Shown here piece by piece: positions 25,309 to 41,200 of a DNA stretch of 64,000 nt. The stretch comes from Rotaria socialis. Lineage: Eukaryota; Rotifera; Eurotatoria; Philodinida; Philodinidae. The notes under the pieces were generated by a model. The model was not told the DNA's origin. It did not search any database and worked only from the letters and a program-made list of their open reading frames with translations. The stretch lies in NCBI GenBank assembly GCA_905331475.1, contig CAJNYU010000003.1, positions 124,001 to 188,000 on the forward strand. The letters are read 5' to 3'. The first letter of the stretch is position 1, and each line of letters begins with the position of its first letter. A program made the translations under genes and the position numbers.

Positions 25309-26214
25309 TTACTAATTCTTGTATTACTTTTCTGTGTCCTGTAGAAGCTTAATTTCTTTTTGTGCAAATCTTTACCACGGTATTTGATATTTTTTTTTCA
25401 TTTGTCTCCTTACATATTCACATTTCAATTTTGTGTTTTGTGTTTTTTTTTTCGTTGTTAGCATTCTTTTGGACGAGTTTTTGTTTCGTAAAAAAAAAAG
25501 AATTTGATAGAATAAATAAATGCGTATGTTCGCTGTACAAGTGAAATAAACAATTACAGTTTTATGTATAATGGAATTTGCACGAGCAAGATCATTAACA
25601 ATGGTTGGCAGCAACCGTGTTTCTAGTGTAGACAATAACAGTAACAATTTCTCGATTCAATTTCATAGGATTTCATCTTCAAACAAAGAGAAAGAAAATT
25701 TCGATTGATTCTCTCTTTTACCTGTAGTTCACTGTAGCAATCATCAATTTACAGTCTTGAAAAAAGAATAAGTAGAAAGGAAAGAGAACAGAGCATGGCA
25801 GCAAAGAAATCGGTGTTGGTAGAAACACAAACAGAACTTGTCCTTATTCCCCTTTTTTTCTTCTCTTTCATATCTAAACAATAATAATTCAACTTTGCAA
25901 CTAGGCAATGAAGAGAGAGAGAGAAAGAGAAGGAGAGAGAGAAAAAAGTATTTCACTGTTAGAATACTGAAAATTCATAAAAGTAGGAAAAAAAAGAGAG
26001 CGAGACGCTTTGAGATTGTCACTATGTATACTTATTTTATACGATGATATAATCAAAAACTAAATTATTCATTACAAACTGTTTTAGAATATACTTATTT
26101 GCATTTGGTTATAGTTGTATACTAATTATTGTTGCTAACAATAATTATTTTGAATAACAGTACAGGAAAACTAATGATTTATGAAATTTTCTTTACATAA
26201 TTTCTTTTATATAG
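25309..26214. other. Intergenic; GA-rich tract
   Basis: No supported gene. A purine-rich GAGAGA stretch lies at about 25909-25945. The end of the region leads into the dynein gene, with ttcttttatatag immediately before its ATG. Confidence 0.5.
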
Positions 26215-29200
26215 ATGGCTGATCTTCCAAATGGTGGTGAAGTCGCACCACCGCTCGTCAGTACAAAAAGTAAGTTAAATTTTCGAAAAAATAGCAAACT
26301 CTTCCATTTAATTCATTTTGAACAGCTGATGCTCGTGCAAATGGACCTATAGGCTCCGCCGGTACAAGTCAACCTCCGGTTTCCACAACAACTACTGTCA
26401 CTACAGTAAGATTTTGTTTTCAATATTTTTTCGTATTATTTTCATTGTTATGTGCATATTTTAGACAAAAGCTAAAATAGTTGGTAGTGATCGCCAACAA
26501 GAAATTGCACGACAAGCTAAAGCTCTTCGTGATGAACGCCGTGCAACAGTAAAATATTATTTCAATAATAAAACTTTGTTACATGATAATTAATTTAATT
26601 TTTATAGCTCGATCCTAGACATGAATATCTTTTCGGACGTGTAAGATAATTAGTAAAGTATTAACTTATATATATTAGAAATAATAATTTTAGCTTGCCG
26701 AAGCTATTGGTATTGAACCATCACAAGTTGAAGATCATGTTTTAGGAGATGAAAAAGTGATTCGCTTTTATTTAGTGACACTTTTACAAAACTATTCATT
26801 TTATTGTTTTTCTTTCAACAGTTCGATTGTATTGATGATTTTTTTCTTGCTGGAGGACGTCGAGTATTGATGTTTTATTATCAAGAGTCAAAAGTAAAAT
26901 CTCTTTTTCGTTTCTTTTTCCTATTCTGCTATTTAATTTAATTTAGAATCCTGAAGCAAATCAACCGGTCTATGGTCGTTTAGCAAATGCAGGACCAAAA
27001 AAACGTGTCATGATTAGTACCGGTGATGAGTCAGTGGTATGAATGAATCTTTACTTAATATAATAAGTTATGATAGTAATGCGTTTTCTTTTCTGATAGT
27101 CACTCACTGGTGTTCTTTATTATTTTGTTCGTCCAAATCAGCCAAAAGCAGTAACACCTGCTAACATTGTCACTGAAGTTGTATTTGGACAATTAGATGC
27201 ATCAAATGGAAAAATGCTTGAATCTATCGATCAATTATTGGCAAATATGTTAATTCCATTGTTTCAACAATATGAAGTTTGTTTTGAATTTATTTAATTA
27301 GAAAGTTTAAATATATATTTTTTCAGGATTGGGGAGCTTTAAAAACTCGTAGTAATATTAATGTGCAAGATTTTCTTGATGCTATGTCTCAATTTACAGC
27401 AACTGTGAATGGTGCAAGTGATAATATAGGTAAAATTAAGATGTGAAAACGAGCGCATTTTTGTTTAATGTACACGTATGTATATGTTTTATCTAGCTCA
27501 TCAAGTAAAATTAGCACCAAGTGATAATGATAGTACATTATCAACACTGGCAACACCAAATGATTATCAAACGATGGCACAAAATGGTGATTTCATAAAT
27601 GAATGTGAAAAATTAATGGATAAATGGTGTAAACAAATTGAAAAAGTATAGGAGATGACCACGAAAAAAAAACCGATTTCATTATTTTGATTTCTGTTTA
27701 ATTTTAGATTTTAGCCGAAAGTGAACAAATTCGACGTGAAGCTGATGATGTTGGACGTAAGTGTGACGAATTGAAAACTGTCAAAATATAATAAAATTCA
27801 TTTTAGCATCTGCTGAACTGATACATTGGAAACAACGAATGGCTACATTTAACAATTTATTAGAACAAATAAAATCTTCTCGATGTCGTGCTGTTGTTGG
27901 TGTTCTTCAATCAGCTAAATCAAAATCTATTCATCGTTGGAGAGATTTAGTATGTTTATTTAACGAAATATCTTAATTTAAGTTTTAAATTTTCATTCAA
28001 TTAGGATGCTCGAATAACTGATGCTGCAAATGAAGCAAAAGATAATGTTCGATATTTATATACACTTGATAAATTTTTCAGTACGCTTGATAAAAATAAT
28101 CCAGTAAGAGTCATCTACTGAAATTTTACTCATTTTTACATAAAAAAAAACAACATTCGCTTTAGAATGCTATTGCTGAAAATATTCCTAGTTTAATGAA
28201 TGCCATTCGAATGATACATAGCATTTCACAATATTACAATTCATCTGAACGAATGACATCACTCTTCGTTAAAATTACAAATCAAATGATAAATACATGC
28301 AAACGGTATATTAAAAATGGTTGTACTCGTCTTTGGGATATTCCAAAGTAAAGCCAATTTTTTTTTATTTACGAGTATTTTAAGACTTTTTTTCTTGTTT
28401 TATTAATTTTGCAGACAAGATCTTATTAGTCACATTCAAGAAAGTAAAAAATTAAATACTGAATATCAAGCGTATTTCCATAAAACCAAAGGAAAATTAC
28501 AAGAATCAGCAAATGAACGACAATGGAACTTTAGGTATGAAGAAACAATCGAAATTACAGTCCTACCATCTAGATTAAGTTTGAGTTTATAGACCTTGAC
28601 AATGAAAACATTTGAATTGACTACAATTTTTTCACAATAGAACTGAATGAATTTCAAATTTGACTTCTAACATGATGTTCTTCAATAGCATGCGATAGAA
28701 ACTAATTATATATATCACTTTTAGGTTTTTACTCTCGAATACTTGCAAGAAATCAGTTAACGAATCCGTTAAAATATTCTTTTTAATATACTGATACAGA
28801 AACCTAACAAGTATCCGAATGAGTAAATAGTCGATTTTTACATGCGCAGACAATCGATAGTAAGCTACAAATAAATCAGATAGTCCCATTCTATCCTTCT
28901 GAAAAGTGTTCTAGTACTTCGGTACTTTAAATTCGATGTATTCATTTTTCGTCGTCAAGTCTTTCGTATCACTTGCAGATTGGTCAATTGTGAAAATCAT
29001 TAGTTTACATTCCTTTGAAAGTTTTCTCCCTTTCGATCAAATTACCATTCTTAGTTCGCCTTGTTTTTCAGTTATCTTTTATAGAATGTTTCAATTAACG
29101 AATGTAATTATTTCTTTCTAGTGAAAATTATATCTTCGGTAAATTCGATACATTTTGTAAACGTTTGGATCGTATTGTTGACGTTTTAAATACCATTGAA

Positions 29201-32200
29201 AGTTTAAGTGGTTTACAGAATATTCGCGTTGAAGGTTTAGAACCAATTGTTCTCAAATATCGATCAGTTGTTGATGCAATTAAAAAGAAATCCTACGATT
29301 TACTCGATCATCGTAAACCGGATGTAAATTAATTTTTCTTCTTCTCGCCATCATAAGTCTCTTATTTTGAAAATTTAGTTTGATAATGATTATAATGAAT
29401 TCAAATCGCAAATCGAATATATTCAAGCTCAATTACAATTATTTATTGATTCATGGTTTCGAAAATCCTATACAGTAAGGATTTTAAAAGATAGAACAAA
29501 ATATATTCTTTGCTTTATTTTTTAGGTTGAGCAGTCTTTATTATTTCTTAATAAATTTCAAGATTTAGAAGGTGTTAAAATTGATTTTGGTGATAAATTT
29601 AGTAAATTATTGCAAAACTATAGTAAAGAACTCGATAGTGTACGTAAAATTTATGAGAAAAACAAAGAAGATCCACCATTGTCACGTAATTTACCGCCAA
29701 CAGCTGGTAGAATTATTTGGGCAAGACAATTATATCAACGTATAAGTGTACCAATTAAATTATTACAAGATAAAATGGATTTATGCCGAACAGACGATGG
29801 AAAATTGTTAATAAGAAATTTTAATAAAATTGCTGAAGCGTTACTTCAATATGAAGTTTTATTTTATCGTAACTGGGAACGTAGTATTGATCTAGTTAAA
29901 AAAGGCATGGAAGCAACAATCTATATTCGTCATCCAGAAACAAAAGTACGCATGTTTTGCATAGGTTTTTTGATTCATTATTCTTGTTTTCATTTCGCAG
30001 GAAGAATATGTTAATTTTGATCCACAAGTACTAGAATTAATTAAAGATGCACAATATTTAGCAAAATTAGGTTTAGAAATACCAGAAAGTGCAACAACAT
30101 TACTTCGACAAGAAGAACATATTCGACAAACAAGTGTCAGCCTACAAGAATTACTTAACGACATAAAACATGCCTATGCGCTCATTCCAAAAGATATGTC
30201 ACAATTATTTAAGCCGCATCGTGAAAAAGTCGAAGAAGCATTACGACCTGGTTTTGTTGCCATTACATGGTCGTCATTGACCGTTGGCGAATGTATGTCA
30301 TCTGTTATGATTATAGAATATATTTTCTCTCACTTTCTTTCTTTTTTCCTCAGATATTAACAATGTTCGACTAGAACTTGACCAATTACGTATTCTTATT
30401 ACTGATTGTACTGATATTTTGCAATGTCGTATTGACAATGCTTTACAAACCATAGCTGAAATACAATTATGTGAACCACAACAAGATCCAATATCACTTG
30501 ATGAATTTTCTAAATTAACCGATGAATCATGTCAACAAGCAGTTGGTCTAATAACAAAACAAGCAGCATTGTGTGAGAAGGCTGTTCGTTATCTACTTGA
30601 AGTACTTAAAAAACGTCTTAAACCACATGAACAACTACAAATTAAAGAAAGTGATAGTGAATATTATGATTGTGCACTTAAATCAACTATGAATACAAAA
30701 GGACACGTTACACGATGTAACGATTGTCAACCATGTGCCTTCTTTAACTTTTTAACCATCTATTGGAATAAAAATATTGATGCTATTGTACAATGTACAC
30801 GAAGTTCGTTGGAAACAATTCGCAAACGTTTACAACAACCAGTACGTTATGTTGGCGAAGAAGTTATACGTGATCAAGTACGAAATCCATTGTTTCGTAC
30901 GGATATTGTTCTATCAATACCCAATGTACTTGTCAAACCAAGTTTAGATGATATGCAATCACAATTAAATAAATCAGCAAATACAATGCTTAAAATTGGA
31001 CAAGACATTCCAGAATGGTATCATGCACTAAAATTACGAGAAATTACTATTAAAGTAAGAACAAATCGAAAAAATGTATTTTCAAAAAGCAAAAAATGCA
31101 TTACGTTGTATTCATTTTAGGAAATTGAAAAACAAGCTTTAGATGAAGGTGAAGATGTTAAATTAGCTGTACAAGCTAAAGCACCAAAACCATTACATAA
31201 GGTTCGATACTGTTTTATTATTTATTATTTTTGGAGAGTTTTTTGTTTTCATAAAATATTCTATAGCAGAACAATTGGGTTTCTTCTCATCTACACGACT
31301 TTGATGGGTATAAATATTCATCGAAAGTTTCCACGGGAGAAGCAAGAGTAATACATAGGATATGTGCGCCATCCTCAGAATATTGCGAATATCTATTTGG
31401 ATTCATTTGAAGTAAAATGAATTTGCAATGCATTAGAAGTTTCCCCCTTGTTCTGTACCTTTGTTATCCCAATATGTTGTAAAAAAAAAGATTCTGTTTG
31501 CACAATAAGAAACAGTTCGATCGTCGTTCATATTTGATGAGTAGAAGAGAAATTTCTCACTTAATTTTCTGTTCTCTTATTTAGGTTATTGCAGAAAATA
31601 ACGATGTTAAAAAAGGTAAATACATGTTTTGTATTTAAATGTTGTTAATAAATTATTTCTTTTTTTCCCCGAAATTTTCAGTTGTTTTATCGCTTAATTC
31701 AGCGATCAGTACATTTAAACCTGATGTACAAGATATGATGAAAAATTTCACAGGATTTGCTGAATTATGGGAAAAAGTAAAAACAAAAATTGTTGTTTAT
31801 AATTAATTTTATTTGTTGTCTATACTAATAGGAACCAGAAACAACCGTAAAATCATTTATGGAATCAAAGCCGTTAATGGTTGATTTTGAAGCTTTGTTC
31901 AAACATTACCGTCGAATGGAAACTGATATTGATGAATTTCCGCCATCATTTCAAGTTGGTTCAATTGTATTTTTCACGGATAATTTAAAACGAGGCTTGA
32001 AAACTGAAATCACCAATTGGAAAATGTCGTATGCTAAAGCTTTAAATGACAAAGCCTCACAAGATATGCAAATGGTCTTCGACAAAATTGATGATATACA
32101 AAAACGTTTGACACGTCCATGCAAAGATCTAGATGATGTTCGAACACATATGGGCGCATTAGGTGAAATACGTCAAAATGAAATATTAATCGATCAAACA

Positions 32201-35200
32201 ATAACACCGGTTGAAGAAACTTATGCTATGATGAACAAATATGAAATTGCATTTAATGATGGCAAACCTGAACTTGTTGACACATTACAATATGTATGGA
32301 CAAAATGTTTACAACAAGGCAAAGAAGTTCAATCACATTTACTTGAAATTCAACCAGCATTTAAACAAAATCTTTTGGATAATGTTGCAACATTTCAACA
32401 AGACTTCGTTACATTTGTTGACGATTATAATAAAAAGTAAAGCTTCTATTTTAGTTTAAATATATGAATTTAAAATTAAAACGATTTTTATATTAAAGAG
32501 GACCAATGGTTCCCGGTACACCACCACGTGAAGCTAGCGATCGTTTAACAATTTTTCAAGCGAAATTCGATGAACTCTGGAGAAAATTTGAAACATACAG
32601 TGCTGGTGAAGATCTATTTGGTTTAGCAATAACAGAATATCCAGACTTGCAACGAATTAAACGAGTATGAATTCATTTTTTTGACCTGTTTTTCTGGTTT
32701 CGCATTTTAAAATTTCACAGTGTGGAAAACGTTTTTTTTTATCTTCTAATTTTTTCTTTTGCTTTAGGAATTAGGTTTACTACAAAAACTTTACAGTTTA
32801 TATAATATTGTTATTGATACAATCAATGGATACTATGATATCACATGGGTTGATGTTGATATCGAGAAAATTAATAATGATCTATTAGATTTTCAAAACC
32901 GTTGCCGAAAATTACCAAAAGGCTTGAAAGAATATGATGCTTTCGAGGAATTAAAAAAGACTATTGGTATGTAGAAAATTCGATAAACAACAGACTTTAT
33001 TATCGAATTGTTTTTCTTAGATGATTTCAATGAAACTTGTCCATTGCTTGAAATGATGGCTAATAAATCTATGAAACCACGTCATTGGGAACGTATTGCT
33101 ACTGTTACTAGTCATAAATTTGACATTGAATCAGATAACTTCCTGTTACGAGATATTATGAGTGCACCATTGCTGAAATTCAAAGAAGATATAGAAGTAA
33201 TCATATTTTGAACTAAAATAAAAACGATTGAAATACAAAGAAAAAAACTTCTTTTTGATTTTAAGGATATTTGTATATCAGCTATTAAAGAAAAAGATAT
33301 CGAAGCTAAACTTAATCAAGTTGTTGCTGATTGGGGAAATCAAAACTTTCAATTTAGTACATTTAAAGCTCGTGGCGAGCTTTTATTGAAAGGCGATGCT
33401 ACTGGTGAAATCATCGCACTTATGGAAGATTCATTGATGATTCTCGGCTCATTGATGTCTAATCGGTAAGCAGAAGCAAAATTTTTATTCATCTTTTTCT
33501 AATTGATGTTTTCATTTAGTTACAATGCACCATTTAAAAAGAAAATCCAAGAATGGGTACAAAAATTAACATCAACAACTGAAATTATTGAAAAATGGAT
33601 GTCCGTACAAAATCTTTGGATTTATCTCGAAGCTGTTTTTGTTGGTGGTGATATTGCAAAACAATTGCCCGCTGAAGCAAAACGTTTCGGAAATATTGAT
33701 AAATCATGGCAAAAAATTATGCAACGTGCACATGAAAATTTAAATGTTGTTAGTTGTTGTACAGCTGATGATACATTAGCACAATTGCTACCACATCTAT
33801 TTGAACAACTTGAATTGTGTCAAAAATCTTTAACTGGTTATCTTGAAAAGAAACGTTTAGTGTTTCCACGATTCTTCTTCGTTTCTGATCCAGCACTTTT
33901 GGAAATTCTTGGTCAAGCCAGTGATTCACATACTATTCAAGTAAACAGAAATTAAATCATATGCATAATAATTACTATTTTTTTTTTGATTGTTTTAGAA
34001 TCACTTATTGAGTGTCTTTGATAACACAAAAACTGTTACATTCGATGAAAAAGTCTATGATAAAATTCTTGAAATTAACTCACAAGAAGGTGAAATGGTG
34101 CCATTGAAAGAGCCAGTGATGGCTCAGGTATTTAATTAGAAATATTATACATGAATACATTTTGTTTTCTTTATCAATAGGGTAATGTTGAAGTATGGCT
34201 TGGAGATCTATTGAGAATTTCACGAGCTTCATTACATAAAATTATTCGCGATGGTGCTATTTCTATTCAAGATAGTGCTTTCAATTTACTTGATTTTCTC
34301 AACAGTTTTCCGTCACAAGTAAATAATTTATTTGATTTTGAGGACAGAAAGAAGTCTATTAGAAATTTTAAACGCTCAGATTATCTATAGACTTCACAAG
34401 TTAAGAGGCAGGCATAGATGTTATACATTTCGGACAGAAAAATTTCTACTAATAGATTTACAGATTAAGAGTATGCGTTTGACTTACAATATGGTTAATA
34501 GCCAATTGTTTTGTGCATTGAAAATTATCCGAACTTTATTTTCCGATCAAATGAAAAGTAGTAATAGAAATTATGAACATAAAATCATAAAGACCACAAT
34601 ATTTTTATGTTAAATTACATTTATGAAATTTCTACTGATTTTCTGAAACGACTGAAAAATAGATGAATACTAACTACAAAAAAAACAACAACAACTTAAG
34701 AACGATCCTTTATATAAAATGTATTTATGTATTTATTTTATTCAGGTTGGTTTACTTGGCCTTCAAATGTTATGGACACGTGATTCTGAAGTAGCTTTAA
34801 ACAATACTAAGACAGATAAGAAGATCATGATTGATACAGCCAAGAAATTTCTTGATATTCTAAATGCATTAATTAATAAAACAACAGAAGATTTATCAAA
34901 ATTAGATCGAGTTAAAATCGAAACGTTAATTACAATTCATGTCCATCAAAAAGATATCTTCGATGAACTTGTATGTATTCCTATGACAACTAAAAAGTTC
35001 ATTATGTTCTACTAATGTAATTTTAGGTGGTCAATAAAACTCGATCGCCAGGTGAATTCGATTGGCTTAAACAATGTCGATTCTATTTTGATGAAGATGC
35101 TGATATATGTCGTATATCAATTACTGATGTCGATTTTAAATATATGAATGAATTTTTGGGTTGTACTGATCGACTTGTCATCACGCCATTAACAGATCGG

Positions 35201-38200
35201 TAAGAATCAAAAATTAATCTATTCAATTCCGATTATTTTGTGTGCATAGTTGTTATATTACATTGGCACAAGCCTTACATATGTCATTAGGTGGTGCACC
35301 TGCAGGTACGATTTGTTCAAAGATAAAGATTGATCACAGCACAAAGTTTGAAATGATTTTTTTAAGGACCTGCTGGAACCGGAAAAACAGAAACAACAAA
35401 AGATATGGGTCGTTGTCTTGGAAAATTCGTTGTCGTAAGTTAAATTGAAAAAAAAACACAATCTAATAAAGATTCAATTTTTAATGCATAATGTTTAATA
35501 TAAATAGGTATTCAATTGCTCAGATCAAATGGATTACCGTGGTCTCGGACGTATTTACAAGGGTTTAGCTCAATCTGGTATATAGATTTAAGTCAAAATC
35601 GATTTCTAACCATTATTCGATTCTATTATAGGTTCATGGGGTTGTTTTGATGAATTCAATCGTATTGAATTACCTGTACTTTCTGTCGCTGCGCAGCAGA
35701 TTGATATCGTTTTAAGATGTAAAAAAGAAAAGAAATCATCATTTATTTTTACTGATGGAGACAATGTTGACCTGGATATGGAATTCGGTCTCTTTCTTAC
35801 TATGGTAAGAAGGAAAATCTTTATTTTATTATATTCATTAGAGAAATTTAGAATCCTGGTTATGCTGGTCGACAAGAATTGCCGGAAAATTTGAAAATCA
35901 ACTTTCGTACAGTCGGTAAGTCATTCATTCACTAATCTTTTGATACTCTATCAAGAATCATATCTAAAATAAATAAACAGTTAGCTTATTATGTCGTTTG
36001 AGAGATACAGTAAAGGAACTTTGAAGAAATGTGTTCTAAACTAAATAGAATAGGTCTATCTCTAGGTGATTAGTCACACTATGTTACAGATTTTAATCTC
36101 GTAAAGATCGTACGGATAACTACTTATTTCATTGCTATTTCATTATTATGTTTCTAGCTATGATGGTTCCTGATCGTGCTATTATCATGCGTGTCAAATT
36201 GGCTAGCTGCGGTTTTCTACAAAATATTAAATTAGCCAAGAAATTTTATACATTATATAAACTTTGCGAAGAACAGTTAACAAAACAAGTCCATTATGAT
36301 TTTGGTTTGAGAAATATTTTATCAGTTTTACGTACACTCGGCGCATTTAAACGTGAAAATCCAACTGATTCAGAAGAAAAAACTATGATGCGTATTTTGC
36401 GTGATATGAATCTTTCTAAATTGGTTTGTATTCGTTATTTCAATATGAGCCATAAAAAAAACTAATATTATCATTTCTAATGTAGATTGACGAGGATGAA
36501 CCGTTATTCATGTCTTTAATTGATGATTTGTTTCCTGGTATTCAACTTGAAACAAAAGGTTATCCGGAAATTGAAGCAGCTATTAAAACTCAAGTATGAC
36601 TTTAATCGTGTCGTCTAAATTATATGTCATCGCTATATTTTTCTTTAGACTGAACAAGCACAATTAGTTCATCATGCACCATGGGTACTGAAATTAATTC
36701 AACTTTATGAAACACAACGTGTACGTCACGGTATGATGGCATTAGGACCTAGTGGTGCCGGCAAAACAAAATGTATTAAGTAAGAAAAAAATAAAATAAA
36801 ATATTGCCTGCAATTAAAGTTTTTTCTTTACTTTTTTCTTCAGTATTCTAATGAAAGCAATGACTGAATGCGGTGCACCACATCGTGAAATGCGTATGAA
36901 TCCAAAGGCTATTACAGCTCCACAAATGTTCGGTCGATTAGATGTAGCAACAAACGATTGGACTGATGGTATATTTTCAACATTATGGCGTCGTACATTA
37001 AAAACGAAAAAAGTACTCTAAATCTATATTCAAAAAAAAGAAAGAAAGAAAATTTAAAATTTAATTTATACTTATAGGGTGATCATGTTTGGTTGATTCT
37101 TGATGGACCTGTCGATGCTATTTGGATTGAAAACTTAAACTCCGTATTAGATGATAATAAAACACTAACATTAGCTAATGGTGATCGAATTCCTATGGCA
37201 CCAAATTGTAAAATTATTTTTGAAGTACACAATATTGATAATGCCTCGCCAGCTACTGTCAGTCGAAACGGTATGGTCTTTATGTCAGCATCAGTTATGA
37301 ATTGGGAACCAATTGTAAAAGGATGGCTACTTAAACGTAGTCCAGCTGAAAGTGATTTACTACTTAATCTTTATACAAGATCATTTCCAGATGCTTTAAC
37401 GTATGTTCTTCAATTTCTTGAGCCCAAAATGCCGGTAAATATAATTTTTTTCGTTGTTTAATTTTCTAAATTAAATTCTTTTGATTTTTAAATTTAGTTA
37501 CTCGAATGCAATTATACAAAACAATCACTTTATCTATTAGAAGGTTTGATTAATAAAGACAAAGCTCCACCATCAGATGTTCTTGGTCGTCTTTATGTAT
37601 TTGCATTAATGTGGTCGGTTGGTGCTCTACTTGAATTGTTTGACCGAAAGAAATTAGAAGAATTTCTTATTGAGAAAAAATCTCTCGATCTACCACCAGT
37701 TAAAGGCGAAGAAACGATTTTTGAATATGTTGTTAATATTGAAACTGGCCAATGGCAACATTGGAGTAATCGTGTAGCAGAATATCACTATCCAAAAGAT
37801 TCAATACCAGAATATTCGTCAATTCTCGTACCCAATGTTGATAATGTTCGAACTGATTTCTTGATTGATACAATTTCTAAACAAGAAAAATCCGTTCTAC
37901 TCATTGGTGAACAAGTAAAATTGACAATAAAATACTTTTGTTTTTTTTTCAAGCAAAACCTTTCTGTTTGCTTTTAGGGTACAGCTAAAACAGTTATTGT
38001 TAAAGGTTATTGTTCAAAATATGATCCTGAAGTACAATCATTTAAAAGCGTCAACTTTTCAAGCGCAACAACAGCAACAATGGTTCAACGTACCATTGAA
38101 AGTTATGTTGATAAACGTGTCGGCACAACATATGGTCCACCGGGTGGAAAGAAAATGACAATCTTCATTGATGATATTAATATGCCGGTTATTAACGAAT

Positions 38201-41200
38201 GGGGTGATCAAGTAAGAATATATTAAATCAATAAAATAGAACTACGAATGTTTTGTATTTTCAAAAGGTTACAAATGAAATTACACGTCAAGTCATGGAA
38301 CAAAGTGGATTTTATAATCTTGAAAAGCCAGGTGAATTTACAAATATTGTCGATATACAATTTATTGCTGCTATGATTCAACCTGGAGGTGGTAGAAATG
38401 ATATACCACAACGTTTAAAACGACAATTTTGTATATTCAATTGTACATTACCATCGAATGCATCCATTGATAAAGTTTTCAGTACTATTGGCCTTGGTTA
38501 TTTCTGTAAAGTAAATAAACTATTCTTCTAGTGAAATCAAAGTTTCCATTCGTTTCTTTTTCTTCTTCTTTACATCATTTATAGGAACGTGGTTTCGGTC
38601 CAGACGTTGTTAATATTATTGATAAACTTGTACCAGCAACAAGAAAATTATGGCAAAAAACTAAAGTTAAAATGTTACCAACACCAGCACGTTTTCATTA
38701 TGTTTTCAACTTACGTGATCTTTCACGTATTTGGCAGGTTAGATATTTTTCCGTGTCTTTATTTCTATATAATTTAAAAACGAAAATATTCATTTTCAGG
38801 GTATGCTCAACATAACACCTGAAGTACTTGGAAATAAAGTTGATGGTGCTGTGTCATTATGGAAACATGAATGTTATCGTGTTATTGCTGATCGTTTTGT
38901 TGCACAAGAAGATAAAGATTGGTTTGAAAAAGCACTGAAATTAGTCGCAGAAGAAGAATGTGGATCACAGGTTGCTACTTCAATGCACGCTGAACCCTAT
39001 TTAGTTGATTTTCTTCGTGATGCACCAGAAATTACAGGTGAAGAAGGCGAAGATGCTGATCTTGAAGCACCAAAAATTTATGAACTCATTGCATCTTATG
39101 AGGCTCTTAGTGATAAACTTCAAGCCTACCAACAACAATATAATGAACAAGTGAAAGGTGGTAAAATGGATTTAGTGTTTTTCAAAGATGCTATGACACA
39201 TTTAGTTAAAATTTCTCGTATTATAAGAACACCACGTGGTTGTGCATTATTGGTCGGTGTCGGCGGTAGTGGAAAACAATCACTTACTCGTTTGGCATCA
39301 TTTATTGCGGGTTATCAAACATTTCAAATAACACTAACGAGGTAAAGAATAATTTTGAAAGTATCTATAATACGTTTGTAAGTTTTTCAAGATCATACAA
39401 CGTAACAAATTTAATGGAAGATTTGAAAAATTTATATCGTGCTGCTGGACAAAAAGGCAAAGGTGTTACATTTCTATTTACTGATAATGAAATTAAAGAT
39501 GAAGCGTTTCTTGAGTATATGAACAATGTTTTAGCTTCAGGTGAAGTTTCAAATTTATTTGCTCGTGATGAAATCGATGAAATCTTAGGTGAATTAACAG
39601 CAGTTATGAAACGTGAATTTCCTAGACGAGCGCCAACTAATGAGAATCTCTATGATTATTTCTTAACACGCGTAAGAAATAATCTACATGTTGTTTTATG
39701 TTTCTCACCTGTTGGAGAAAAATTCCGTAGTCGTTCATTGAAATTTCCTGCTCTAATTTCTGGTTGTACAATGGATTGGTTTCAACGTTGGCCAAAAGAT
39801 GCTTTAGTTGCTGTATCGAAACATTTCATTAGTAATTTTGATATTGTTTGTACACCACAAATTAAAGCCGAATTAGTTATGATGATGGGTGAAGTTCAAG
39901 ATCAAGTTGCTGAAGCATGTGTTGACTATTTCAATCGGTTTCGTCGGCAAACTCACGTTACACCAAAATCATATCTTTCATTTTTAGCTGGTTATAAATC
40001 AATTTATACTGATAAACGTAAAGACATCGGTAAACTGGCTGAACGTATGAATACTGGTTTGAAAAAACTTATTTCAGCTGCTGAAGAAGTGCGTGAATTA
40101 GCTAAAGAACTAGAAGGAAAAGAAAAGGAATTAGTTATTGCCAATCAAAAAGCTGATCTTGTCATGTTAGATGTCAATGTTAAAAAGTCAGCAGCTACAA
40201 AAGTAGCTGAACAAGTACAACGTGTCGCCGATTCATGTAAAGCTCTTGTCGATCAAATTTCAGCTGATAAAGCTATTGCTGAAGCTAAACTTGAAGTTGC
40301 ACGGCCAGCTCTAGAAGAAGCCGAAGCAGCATTGAAAACTATTAAACCAGCTGATATTGCTACGGTTAAAAAATTAGGTCGGCCACCACATTTAATTATG
40401 CGTATTATGGATGCTGCTTTAATTTTATTTCAACGGCCCATGGATACGATGTCGTTAGATCCCGAAAAACCATGTCCAAAACCATCATGGGGTGAATCAC
40501 TTAAGTTAATGGGTGGCAGTGATTTCTTAAATACGCTTTTGAATTTTCCTAAAGTAAAAAAAACAATGATTATAGTTTTTGGTAGAAAAATTTAAATAAT
40601 TATTTGAATACTTTTAGGATACAATCAATGCTGAAACAGTCGAATTATTACAACCGTATTTACTTATGGAAGATTTCAATTTAGAAACAGCTAAACGTGT
40701 ATCAGGCAACGTAGCTGGTCTTTGTTCGTGGGCCATGGCTATGGCTTATTTCTATGGTATTAACAGAGAAGTATTGCCATTAAAGGCTAACTTAGCTGTT
40801 CAAGAAATTCGTCTTGGTCAAGCTACTGAAAAATATAATGATGCACAAGCACAATTAGCCGCTAAAATGGCTGAAGTAGCGGTATGTCTTTTCCCCTCGC
40901 TTTATTAAAATTATCTTCAATTTGATCTGATATTTCTTCAGGTTGTACAAGCTGAATTCGATAAAGCCAATGCTATTAAACAAGTAAATATTTTGAAAAG
41001 AAATCGATATAATTTTTTTGAAAAATAACTATTTTTTCTTCTACAGGCTTTACTTGCTGATGCTGAAGCATGCCGAAGAAAAATGCACAATGCTTCAGCT
41101 TTAATCGATGGTCTTTCAGGTGAACGTATACGTTGGACAGAAGCATCAAAAGGTTTCGAAGCTCAAATAAATCGATTAGTTGGCGATGTTCTTTTAGCTA

